Part shown: in pieces, positions 46,567-56,599 of the stretch | How positions within the stretch are numbered: position 1 is the stretch's first letter | Layout: each line of letters starts with the position of its first letter | Assembly (NCBI RefSeq): GCF_016592155.1 | Contig: NZ_AP024237.1 | Coordinates: 1,488,001 to 1,552,000 of the forward strand | Reading direction: 5' to 3' | Source of the DNA: Mycobacterium heckeshornense | GTDB lineage: Bacteria; Actinomycetota; Actinomycetes; Mycobacteriales; Mycobacteriaceae | Length of the DNA: 64,000 nucleotides | The notes under the pieces: model-generated | Databases searched by the model: none | What the model was told of the DNA's origin: nothing | The model's input: only the letters and a program-made list of their open reading frames with translations | Made by a program: the position numbers and the translations under genes

Positions 46567-46956
46567 TCAGCCGCTCGAGCCGTAGGGGCGAGTGAGGATT
46601 TCCAGGTGGTGGCCGTTCGGGTCGCGGAAATAGACGCCGCGGCCGCCGTGGTTGTGGTTGATCTCCCCGGGCCGTTCCCCGCGCGGATCAGCCCAGTGCT
46701 GCATGCCGCGCGAGCAGATCTTGCCGTAGATCGCATCGAAGTCGTCCTCGGACACGAGGAATGCGTAGTGCTGCGGCCGGATCTCTTCCCCGTCGGCCAC
46801 GTCGGCGTAGTCCAGGGTGGCTCCGTGTTCGAGCGTGACGGCCATGAACCGGCCCACCGGCACCGGGTCCGGCAGCCCGAACAACTCGGTGAGAAACTGC
46901 GCGGATTCCTTCTTGTCGCGAGCCGCGACGATGGTGTGGTTGAAACTGATACTCAT
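46567..46956 (-). CDS. VOC (glyoxalase/dioxygenase-fold) family protein
   Basis: 129 residues. One vicinal-oxygen-chelate module pair: SISFNHTIVAARDKKESAQF with the first metal His, RPQHYAFLVSEDDFDAIYGK with the second, and YFRDPNGHHLEILTRPYG with the metal Glu. The metal site looks complete. Members act as lyases, dioxygenases or antibiotic-binding proteins; the substrate is unknown. It is convergent with the Rrf2 gene, their stops adjacent. Confidence 0.88.
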   Translation of the reverse strand: MSISFNHTIVAARDKKESAQFLTELFGLPDPVPVGRFMAVTLEHGATLDYADVADGEEIRPQHYAFLVSEDDFDAIYGKICSRGMQHWADPRGERPGEINHNHGGRGVYFRDPNGHHLEILTRPYGSSG

Positions 46957-47005
46957 TGCCCTTCCCAGTCAACCACTCTCGGCAGTCGACCACAATGCGC
47001 ACCGG

Positions 47006-47275
47006 CTACTTCGGGGCGGTGAGCTCTAATGCGATGTTGTCCGGGCCGCGGAATTCCAGGATGTAGGACGGCCCAATATCTTTGACCGGCTCGTGGTGGA
47101 TGCCGAGTTGATCGAGATGCGTAGCGGCGCCGTCTAATTCGGCCTTGCTCGCCGTCTGAAACGTGATGTGGTCCAGCCCAACACGATTTTCGTCGAAGGT
47201 GTCGTCGGCAACTGGCCGCAGCCCGATCAGTGCGCCACCGAGGCCGTAGATCACGCCGCCCAACAGGAAACTGAG
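47006..47275 (-). pseudogene. VOC family protein, N-terminally truncated remnant
   Basis: Only the second half of a VOC domain is recognisable: GGVIYGLGGALIGLRPVADD, then ENRVGLDHITFQTASKAELD and the metal-Glu end YILEFRGPDNIALELTAPK. The usual first strand and helix with the first metal ligand are missing. The frame continues upstream to an ATG at 47410, but that part is antisense to another gene remnant. Either a remnant or a short ORF of 134 codons; a remnant is favoured. Confidence 0.6.
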
Positions 47276-47372
47276 CTGCCGGCGGGTGGCCGCGTCAGCG
47301 TTGTCGGAACATGCTGCCACGTCGGCGCGGGTCGTTTGCCTCGCATGCCGCAATCCCGTCGTGCACATCGCA

Positions 47373-47928
47373 ATGACCATGCCGGTGATGGAACCGGACT
47401 TGGACGCCACAGTGCTGCGCGCCTGGGCGCGCGCGATCGACGAGGGCCCGTTTTCGTCGCTGTGCTGGGGGAACGCATCGCCTTCGACAATCCCGAGACG
47501 CTGTGACGCTGCTGGGGGCCCTGGCGGCGTGGACCGATCGGCTGCGGCTGGTGACGACCGTGATCGTGCCCCAGCGGCACGACCCGGTCATGCTCGCCAA
47601 GTCGCTGGCGACGGGGGACATGCTCTGCGCCGGGCGGCTTACCGTGGGCCTCGGCGTGGGCGGCCGGCACCAGGACTACCGCGCAGTCGGCGCCGACTTG
47701 ACGACGCGCACAATGCGCGAACTGGCCGAACGGGTGGCGGTGATGAAACGCGTGTGGGCGGGAGAAAATTTCACGGGGTCGACGCGTCCGGTGGGGCCGA
47801 CACCGGTTCAGCCCGGTGGCCCTGCGCTGCTCGTTGGCACCATGGGGCCGAAGACGATTCGCAGCGCCGCTGCGATGGCAAAAGCCATGTCGGAGGAAGT
47901 CCGGCTGGCGTGGGCAATGAATGGCTAA
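47373..47928 (+). pseudogene. LLM-class flavin-dependent oxidoreductase, two frameshifts and truncated
   Basis: The protein is spread over three frames: MTMPVMEPDLDATVLRAWAR to SSLCWG, then ERIAFDNPETL, then TLLGALAAWTDRLRLVTTVI through GRLTVGLGVGGRHQDYRAVG. Missing single bases at about 47467-47471 (G run) and about 47502-47503 explain both shifts. The text stops at WAMNG (47928), roughly 190 residues into a family of about 280-300. F420/FMN monooxygenase ancestor; clearly dead. Confidence 0.7.
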
Positions 47929-47943
47929 GCGCTGCCACGCGTA

Positions 47944-48496
47944 CACGGCGGCCCGGTGCGAGTGGTGGTACCGGGATACGTCGGGGCGCGCAGCGTCGAG
48001 TGGATCAACGCCATCACCGTCCAAGAAGACCAGTCTCAGAACTACTTTCAGGCTGTCGCCTACCGAATCCCGCCCGCTGACTGCGATCGCACAGTGTCGC
48101 AGCGGGAGACGGTTCTCGCTCGCGTCGGTCGCTTTGAATTGCGACATTCTGATTCACGACGACGGCGCTGCGGTCGCTGCCGGTCCACTCGACATCCGCG
48201 GTTACGCGCTCGACGGTGACGGCGTGGGCATAGCCCGCGTCGAGGTAACGCTCGAGGGGGCAGCACCCGGCGCCAAGCCACGCCAGAGCCTGCTCGAAGC
48301 CCCGTGGGCGTGGCCGCAGTGGTCGCTTACGGCGGACGCCCGGCTTGGGCCGCTGTCGTCCCCCCGGCCTGGGACACCATCGGCGCCCCCAGCCCGTATC
48401 CGCGGCGCCGCTGTCGAACCCACGGGATATGTCACCAACTCGTGGGCGCGATGCCGCGTCGAGGTCACCGAACCTGGCAACGTGGCACCAAACTAG
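47944..48496 (+). pseudogene. Sulfite-oxidase-type molybdopterin oxidoreductase, C-terminal remnant
   Basis: It starts abruptly with HGGPVRVVVPGYVGARSVEW followed by INAITVQEDQSQNYFQAVAY, the end of the molybdopterin domain. After a frame change at about 48110 it gives SVALNCDILIHDDGAAVAAG and IRGYALDGDGVGIARVEVTL, the Mo-Co dimerisation domain, then PWAWPQWSLT with further shifts and YVTNSWARCRVEV. The N-terminal catalytic half is absent. It is joined almost directly to the preceding oxidoreductase remnant. Confidence 0.65.
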
Positions 48497-48578
48497 TTGT
48501 CCCTGGCCGATTAGTCATGTTTGAAGTGCGACGGTGCGGTCTACAGGTCAGCTACTACTTTGACTAGGAAGGCCAACG

Positions 48579-48857
48579 ATGAAGGGAATTGCACCCGCCA
48601 CTATTGCGATCGCTGCGCTGCTGTTCAGCGGATGCTCCGCCTCACAGGTCATCAATACCGGCGGCGACACGAAATGCAAGGACTTCACCACGCAGGACGA
48701 GAAGAAACAAAACGAGGAAATCAGCAAGATGCTCAAGGACAAGAACGGCACCGAACCCAACAATATGGAGATATCGGCGACGCGCTTGTCAGCCCTGACC
48801 TACTGCCGAACGGCTGGCACCCAGGACAGCAAAATCGCAGAGGCGCCGCACGGCTGA
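48579..48857 (+). CDS. Small lipoprotein, HdeA-like
   Basis: 92 residues. MKGIAPATIAIAALLFSGCS is a lipoprotein signal with lipobox FSGC. The mature part is charged and helical with two cysteines (TKCKDFTTQDEKKQNEEISK and SALTYCRTAG), the spacing seen in HdeA-like acid-stress chaperones; the name is tentative. AGGAAGG lies eight bases before the ATG. It appears intact although surrounded on both sides by gene remnants. Confidence 0.75.
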   Translation: MKGIAPATIAIAALLFSGCSASQVINTGGDTKCKDFTTQDEKKQNEEISKMLKDKNGTEPNNMEISATRLSALTYCRTAGTQDSKIAEAPHG

Positions 48858-48860
48858 CCG

Positions 48861-49112
48861 GCGCGACTGGCCCTCGACCGTTCGCTTCACGGCAACGGTT
48901 ATGGAGAGCAGCTGCTAATCGACGCCCTCAGCAAGGCTGTGGCCCATTCTGAGATCGGGGGCGGCCGCCTAATCATGGTGGACGCCATCGATGCCGAGGC
49001 GCAGGCGTTCTACACCCGTTACGGCTTCATCGCGGTGAAGAACCGCGAACGCCGCCTGGTGATGAAGGTCGCCACTGTCGAGAAGGCGCTCGGAGAACGC
49101 TGGCGCGACTAA
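48861..49112 (+). pseudogene. GNAT acetyltransferase toxin (TacT-like), 5'-truncated
   Basis: An open frame without a start codon gives ARLALDRSLHGNGYGEQLLI, then ALSKAVAHSEIGGGRLIMVD, AEAQAFYTRYGFIAVKNRER and the stop at 49110. This is the C-terminal half of a GNAT fold. LALDRSLHGNGYG corresponds to the acetyl-CoA pyrophosphate loop of TacT toxins, which acetylate aminoacyl-tRNA. The N-terminal half and the usual RHH antitoxin are missing, and the fragment begins directly after the lipoprotein stop. Confidence 0.7.
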
Positions 49113-49182
49113 ACGTCCTGGACGCCGTCGGCGGACGGACGACAAAGCGGGCCTGCCTCGCCGAGCGGCGGTGACGACGCAT

Positions 49183-49420
49183 CTACCCGGCTCCCTCGCT
49201 GAGCCGGTCAGCCGTGACGTAGAAGCTCACCCGCTGGCACCAGGCGAGGCAGTCCGCGGTCTGGTCGACCAGCTGCCGTGCCTTTGGTGGCGCGAGCGGC
49301 GGGCAGATCCGCTGCCGCGGACAGGACCGCGTCGTGTGCGCGTCGTAGGTGCTGCTCGCCGTCGAGCAAGTGAACGGCGGCGGGATCTGGTTCGGTCAGG
49401 TCGTGCGGGTTGGTTCTCAC
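49183..49420 (-). pseudogene. Small hypothetical ORF with apparent frameshift
   Basis: From a GTG at 49420 the frame reads VRTNPHDLTEPDPAAVHLLD and EQHLRRAHDAVLSAAADLP, helical protein-like text. Near 49275-49290 another frame looks more natural (ARQLVDQTADCLAWCQRVSF, then YVTADRLSEGAG, stop at 49183), while the original frame ends at 49208. Not recognised; the shift suggests decay. The GTG overlaps the stop of the next small ORF (GTGA). Confidence 0.35.
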
Positions 49421-49566
49421 AGAGTCACCCCGACGCCTATCTGCTTGGTCGGCGCGTCGAGTTCCCCGGCCGCGGCATAGGCCTCGCGCTCGATGCGCCG
49501 CGATTCGCCGGTGGCGAACCGGAACGGTACGGGTGCCGCCTGAGCGGAAGCCGATAGCCCAGCCAT
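49417..49566 (-). CDS. Small hypothetical ORF
   Basis: 49 residues from an ATG at 49566 (MAGLSASAQAAPVPFRFATG, then RRIEREAYAAAGELDAPTKQ). The TGA overlaps the GTG of the downstream small ORF, typical of real operon junctions. An upstream ATG at 49621 in another frame (MSTLTPADLPAGAAVALEDG) may be its original N-terminus, again shifted. Function unknown; it may be a leftover of a mobile or phage-derived gene pair beside tRNA-Arg. Apart from these ORFs nothing else was seen in 49113-49708. Confidence 0.3.
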   Translation of the reverse strand: MAGLSASAQAAPVPFRFATGESRRIEREAYAAAGELDAPTKQIGVGVTL

Positions 49567-49708
49567 CCTCGAGAGCGACGGCGGCGCCAGCGGGCAGATC
49601 CGCAGGAGTGAGTGTGGACATCGATGGCTCCACTCCGATGTTGGAAGCCACTGGGATGGCCCTGGTGTGCGAATCTTGTGCGGGCGTACATCTGACCTGG
49701 TCAGACGG

Positions 49709-49781
49709 TGCCCCCGGCAGGATTCGAACCTGCGGCCTTCTGCTCCGGAGGCAGACGCTCTATCCCCTGAGCTACGGGGGC
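49709..49781 (-). tRNA. argV: tRNA-Arg (anticodon CCG)
   Basis: 73 nt. The acceptor stem GCCCCCG pairs with CGGGGGC; the D-arm GCTC…GAGC and T-arm GCAGG-TTCGAAT-CCTGC are complete. The anticodon loop CTCCGGA between TCTGC and GCAGA gives anticodon CCG. CCA is not encoded. It borders the patch of decayed genes on one side and argS on the other. Confidence 0.97.
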
Positions 49782-49880
49782 GCATGCGCGAAATGCTGCG
49801 CCGTCGGGCTCCGCCAGATTAGCGCATCCGGGCGACTCGGCGGGCGTCGCACGGATGCCGGCCATGACCACGACAGACCA

Positions 49881-49886
49881 TAGGAT
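49881..49886 (+). promoter_or_regulatory. -10 element of argS, probable leaderless start
   Basis: TAGGAT lies eight bases before the argS GTG at 49895, so transcription would start on or next to the start codon. No good -35 is seen, which is common for mycobacterial promoters. No Shine-Dalgarno precedes the GTG, consistent with a leaderless mRNA. Confidence 0.4.
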
Positions 49887-49894
49887 GGACGTTC

Positions 49895-51547
49895 GTGACC
49901 CCCGCCGACCTGGCTGAGCTGCTCAAGACCACCGCTGCCGCGGTGCTGGCCGAGCGTGGACTCGACGTGGCAGTGCTGCCGGCCACGGTCACCGTGGAGC
50001 GGCCGCGCAACCCCGAGCACGGGGACTACGCCAGCAACCTGGCGATGCAGCTGGCGAAGAAGGTCGGTGTTAACCCGCGCGAGCTCGCCGCATGGCTCAT
50101 CGAGGCGCTGGCCCGCGCCGACGGGGTCGCCTCGGCCGAGGTGGCCGGACCCGGCTTCATCAATATGCGCCTGGAAGCGTCGGCGCAGGGCGTCATCATC
50201 AACCACGTCATCGAGGCCGGTGAGAACTTCGGCCACTCCGACGCCCTGGCCGGTCACAAGATCAACCTCGAATTCGTCTCGGCCAATCCGACCGGGCCCA
50301 TCCACATCGGCGGCACCCGGTGGGCCGCCGTCGGTGACACGCTGGGCCGGCTGCTGTCGGCGCAGGGCGCCGAAGTGGTGCGCGAGTACTACTTCAACGA
50401 CCATGGTGCGCAGATCGACCGCTTCACCAGTTCGCTGATCGCCTCCGCCCGGGGTGAACCCACGCCGACGGACGGCTATGCCGGCAGCTACATCAACGAC
50501 ATCGCCGCGCAGGTTCTGCAGCAGGCGCCCGATGCGCTTAGCCTGCCTGACGCGGAGATGCGCGAAACATTCCGGCGTATCGGCGTCGACTTGATGTTCG
50601 CTCACATCAAGCAATCGCTGCACGACTTCGGCACCGATTTCGACGTCTATACCCACGAAGAGTCCATGCACACCAGCGGCCGCGTTAACGAAGTCATCGA
50701 ACGGCTACGTGCACAGGGAAACGTTTACGAAAAGGATGGCGCGACCTGGTTGCGCAGCAGCGCATTCGGCGACGACAAAGACCGTGTTGTCATCAAAAGT
50801 GACGGCCAGCCAACTTATTTCGCTGGTGACCTCGCCTACTACCTGGACAAGCGCCAACGCGGCTTCGATTTGTGCATCTACATGCTCGGCGCCGACCATC
50901 ACGGCTATGTCGCCAGGCTCAAGGCCGCGGCAGCCGCCTTCGGTGACGACCCGGCCACCGTCGAGGTGCTCATCGGCCAGATGGTCAACCTGGTCCGCGA
51001 CGGGCAACCGGTCCGGATGAGCAAGCGCGCTGGCAACGTGCTGACCCTCGACGACCTGGTCGAGGCGATCGGCGTCGATGCCGCACGCTACAGCTTGATC
51101 CGCTCGTCGGTAGACACCCCGATCGACATCGATTTGTCGCTGTGGTCGTCGGCGTCTAATGAAAACCCCGTCTACTACGTGCAATATGCACATGCTCGGC
51201 TTTCGGCGCTAGCCCGTAATGCCGCCGAGCTCGGATTGATCTTCGACACCGGCCACCTCGACTTGCTCACTCACGACAAGGAGGGCGCGCTGATCCGTAC
51301 GCTCGGCGAGTTCCCCCGGGTGTTGAAAACCGCTGCCTTGCTGCGTGAACCACATCGGGTGTGCCGCTACCTGGAAGACCTGGCCGGTGACTACCACCGG
51401 TTCTACGACTCCTGCCGGGTATTGCCGCAAGGCGACGAGCAACCCAACCAGCTGCATGCCGCGCGGTTGGCGCTGTGCCAGGCCACCCGGCAGGTGATCG
51501 CCAACGGGTTGGGCATCCTCGGAGTCACCGCGCCGGAGCGGATGTGA
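49895..51547 (+). CDS. argS: Arginyl-tRNA synthetase
   Basis: 550 residues, the length of M. tuberculosis ArgS. Class I marks: the HIGH-type signature [20 protein letters not shown], ArgRS motif FYNDHGAQ-like [23 protein letters not shown]-type loop [20 protein letters not shown], and the anticodon-binding DALR domain at the C-terminus ending [10 protein letters not shown]. It charges tRNA-Arg, one copy of which lies just upstream. Its stop overlaps the lysA GTG. Confidence 0.98.
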   Translation: MTPADLAELLKTTAAAVLAERGLDVAVLPATVTVERPRNPEHGDYASNLAMQLAKKVGVNPRELAAWLIEALARADGVASAEVAGPGFINMRLEASAQGVIINHVIEAGENFGHSDALAGHKINLEFVSANPTGPIHIGGTRWAAVGDTLGRLLSAQGAEVVREYYFNDHGAQIDRFTSSLIASARGEPTPTDGYAGSYINDIAAQVLQQAPDALSLPDAEMRETFRRIGVDLMFAHIKQSLHDFGTDFDVYTHEESMHTSGRVNEVIERLRAQGNVYEKDGATWLRSSAFGDDKDRVVIKSDGQPTYFAGDLAYYLDKRQRGFDLCIYMLGADHHGYVARLKAAAAAFGDDPATVEVLIGQMVNLVRDGQPVRMSKRAGNVLTLDDLVEAIGVDAARYSLIRSSVDTPIDIDLSLWSSASNENPVYYVQYAHARLSALARNAAELGLIFDTGHLDLLTHDKEGALIRTLGEFPRVLKTAALLREPHRVCRYLEDLAGDYHRFYDSCRVLPQGDEQPNQLHAARLALCQATRQVIANGLGILGVTAPERM

Positions 51548-52962
51548 ACGTCCGTCCGGCCGGCCACGGATTTGCCGATGAACCCCATCCCAGCGGGGTT
51601 CCGCTGCAGCCGCAAACTGCAGAGGAGCTGATACATTTACCGCGAAATGTATGGCCCCGCAACGCGGTTCGTAGCGACGACGGTGTGGTAACGATAGCCG
51701 GAGTATCCCTGGTCGGCCTTGCCCGTGAGTATGGCACGCCACTGTTCGTCATCGACGAAGACGACTTCCGGTGGCGCTGCCGCGACGCGGCGGCGGCCTT
51801 TGGCGGCGCCGGCAATGTGCACTATGCCGCGAAAACGTTTTTGTGCAGCGAAATCGCGCGGTGGATTGACGAAGAAGGGTTATCCCTTGACGTGTGCACG
51901 GGTGGCGAGTTGGCGATCGCGTTGCACGCGCGGTTTCCCGCTGAACGGATCACTTTTCACGGCAACAACAAGTCGATTGCCGAATTGACCGGGGCCGTCA
52001 AGGCCGGGGTTGGACATGTCGTGGTGGACTCCATGACCGAGATCGAACGCCTCGACGCCATCGCCGCCGATGCCGGTGTCGTCCAAGACATTCTGATCCG
52101 GCTGACGGTCGGTGTCGAAGCACATACTCACGAGTTCATCTCGACCGCCCACGAAGACCAGAAATTTGGGTTGTCGGTGTCCAGCGGCGCCGCCATGGCC
52201 GCAGTACGGCGCGTGTTCGCTGCCGAAAACCTCCGACTGGTCGGTCTGCACAGCCATATTGGCTCGCAGATCTTGGATGTCGCCGGCTTCGAACTCGCGG
52301 CGCAGCGTGTCATGGGCCTGCTCCGTGACATTGTCGGCGAATTTGGCGCGAAGAAAAGTGCCTCGACAACCATTGTCGACCTCGGCGGCGGAATGGGAAT
52401 TTCGTATCTGCCGCACGACGATCCACCGTCGATGAGCGAGTTGGCAGACAAGCTCAACACCGTTGTGCGCAGCGAGTCGGCCGCAGCCGGCTTGCCGCCA
52501 CCCAGGGTGGTGGTCGAACCCGGACGCGCGATTGCCGGACCGGGAACCATTACCCTGTATGAGGTCGGCACCGTCAAAGACGTCGACGTCAGCGCCACCG
52601 CGCAGCGCCGCTACGTCAGCGTGGACGGCGGCATGAGCGACAATATCCGCACCGCGCTCTATGGTGCGCACTATGACGTCCGCCTGGTCTCCCGACGCAG
52701 CGACGCGACACCGGTACTGGCTCGTGTGGTCGGAAAGCATTGTGAGAGCGGTGATGTCGTTGTTCGCGATGCTTGGCTCCCGGCGGACCTGCAGCCGGGG
52801 GACCTGGTGGGGGTGGGGGCGACCGGTGCCTATTGCTACGCGCTGTCGAGCCGTTACAACATGATCGGCCGCCCGGCTGTCGCCGCGGTGCGCAACGGGC
52901 AGGCCCGGCTGATCCTGCGGCGCGAGACAATAGAGGACTTGCTGAGCCTGGAAGTGAGGTGA
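51544..52962 (+). CDS. lysA: Diaminopimelate decarboxylase LysA
   Basis: 472 residues from the GTG at 51544, coupled to argS. PLP barrel: [17 protein letters not shown] (PLP lysine), [21 protein letters not shown] and [13 protein letters not shown] (phosphate loop), [11 protein letters not shown], then the C-terminal [10 protein letters not shown], containing the active-site Cys, and [14 protein letters not shown]. It makes L-lysine from meso-DAP. The N-terminus is about 25 residues longer than H37Rv LysA, which starts near ELLHLAPNVWPRN; a shorter start is possible but no in-frame ATG is at hand. Confidence 0.96.
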   Translation: MNVRPAGHGFADEPHPSGVPLQPQTAEELIHLPRNVWPRNAVRSDDGVVTIAGVSLVGLAREYGTPLFVIDEDDFRWRCRDAAAAFGGAGNVHYAAKTFLCSEIARWIDEEGLSLDVCTGGELAIALHARFPAERITFHGNNKSIAELTGAVKAGVGHVVVDSMTEIERLDAIAADAGVVQDILIRLTVGVEAHTHEFISTAHEDQKFGLSVSSGAAMAAVRRVFAAENLRLVGLHSHIGSQILDVAGFELAAQRVMGLLRDIVGEFGAKKSASTTIVDLGGGMGISYLPHDDPPSMSELADKLNTVVRSESAAAGLPPPRVVVEPGRAIAGPGTITLYEVGTVKDVDVSATAQRRYVSVDGGMSDNIRTALYGAHYDVRLVSRRSDATPVLARVVGKHCESGDVVVRDAWLPADLQPGDLVGVGATGAYCYALSSRYNMIGRPAVAAVRNGQARLILRRETIEDLLSLEVR

Positions 52963-52965
52963 GCG

Positions 52966-54287
52966 GTGTTCAGTCAAGAAAAACGGGTCGGCGTGGCCGT
53001 ACTCGGCTTGGGTAATGTCGGCAGCGAAGTTGTGCGCATTATCCACGACAACGCCGATGACCTCGCGGCTCGAATCGGTGCGCCGTTGGCGCTGCGCGGT
53101 ATCGGTGTACGGCGTGTCGCCGCGGATCGCGGTGTGCCCGTCGAACTGCTCACCGACAACATCGAAGAATTGGTATCCCGTGAGGACGTTGACATCGTCG
53201 TCGAATTGATGGGACCGGTGGAACCGGCCCGCAAGGCCATCTTGTCGGCACTGGAAAACGGCAAGTCTGTCGTCACCGCGAACAAGGCCTTGCTGTCGAT
53301 CTCAACCGGCGAACTGGCTCAGGCCGCCGAAAGCGCGCATGTGGACTTGTATTTCGAAGCCGCGGTCGCCGGCGCTATTCCCGTCATCCGTCCGCTGACC
53401 CAGTCGCTGGCCGGCGACACCGTGCTGCGGGTGGCCGGCATCGTCAACGGCACGACTAACTACATCCTTTCCGAGATGGACAGTGCCGGCATTGATTATC
53501 AGACCGCGCTGGCCGACGCGAGCGCGCTCGGCTATGCCGAGGCCGACCCCACTGCCGATGTCGAAGGGTATGACGCCGCCGCAAAGGCGGCGATTCTGGC
53601 ATCCATCGCCTTCCATACCCGGGTGACCGCCGACGAGGTCTACCGCGAAGGCATCACCAAGATCACCCCGGCCGACTTCGCGTTCGCGCGGGCGCTCGGC
53701 TGCACGATCAAGCTGCTGTCGATCTGTGAACGCGTCACCGATGGCGATGGTCGGCAATGGGTCTCGGCCCGGGTCTACCCGGCGCTGGTTCCGTTGACCC
53801 ACCCGCTCGCCGCGGTCAACGGTGCCTTCAACGCGGTGGTCGTCGAGGCGGAAGCCGCGGGACGGCTGATGTTCTACGGTCAAGGCGCCGGGGGAGCGCC
53901 GACCGCGTCGGCGGTGGCCGGTGACTTGGTGATGGCCGCCCGCAACCGGGTGTTGGGCAGCCGTGGACCACGCGAATCCAGGTACGCGCAGTTGCCGGTA
54001 CTGCCGATCGGGTCGGTGTCGACCCGCTACTACGTCAGCATGCATGTTGCCGACAAACCGGGCGTGTTGTCCACGGTCGCAGCGGAATTCGCCAAACGCG
54101 AGGTCAGCATCGCCGAGGTGCGCCAGGAAGGTGTGGCCGACGAGGGGGGCCACCCGATAGGAGCCCGCATCGTGGTGATCACACACCGCGCCACCGACGC
54201 AGCGCTGTCGGACACCGTGGCCGCCCTGGCCGACCTCGATGTGGTGCAGCGGGTGGCCAGCGTGCTGCGGCTGGAAGGAACGGCCGA

Positions 54288-54291
<4 letters not shown>
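52966..54291 (+). CDS. thrA: Homoserine dehydrogenase
   Basis: 441 residues from the GTG at 52966. NAD(P)-binding [11 protein letters not shown], catalytic region [16 protein letters not shown] and the Lys/Asp site [20 protein letters not shown] (here [20 protein letters not shown]). A C-terminal ACT domain ([20 protein letters not shown]) is the usual threonine-feedback site. It reduces aspartate semialdehyde to homoserine for threonine and methionine. It starts 3 bp after lysA and overlaps thrC by ATGA. Confidence 0.97.
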
Positions 54292-56328
<2,037 letters not shown>

Positions 56329-56557
56329 TCCACACCATCTCGGGCGGGGTTTCTTGCTTCCGGCCGGGAACCGGGCTATCCTCGGACCCGTCCAGCAATC
56401 GCAGCATCTGCATCTGCATCGATACTGTCTTGCCCCTAGGACAACCACCAAATTCTTCTCGTGGACGATGGTTCGCCACTTATGCCGCCAATCCAGGCGA
56501 TCACCGTTGCCGAGTTGATGGTTGGAGGCACTCGGTGCTTTGGCTGAGTGCAACGAA

Positions 56558-56585
56558 CCCCCCGCTTGACGAAATCAGCCGGGGG
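56558..56585 (+). promoter_or_regulatory. Hairpin in the rho leader next to the ribosome binding site
   Basis: CCCCC-C-GCT (56558-56566) can pair with AGC-C-GGGGG (56577-56585) around a 10-nt loop with one C-C mismatch. The 3' arm ends a few bases before the Shine-Dalgarno AAGGA of rho. The remainder of the 56329-56557 leader has no gene; rho mRNAs often have long autoregulated leaders, and this stem could affect ribosome access. Confidence 0.45.
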
Positions 56586-56599
56586 AAGAAAGGAAATCC

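Noticed and set aside
49417..49785. A minus-strand ORF starting MRPRSSGDRASASGAEG
   Set aside because: Its first codons are the translated tRNA-Arg gene, a well-known false ORF. Only the segment from 49566 onward might be coding, and that is listed separately with low confidence.
56401..56425. Short CATCTG tandem repeat in the rho leader
   Set aside because: Only two to three units; too short to treat as a regulatory repeat without further evidence.
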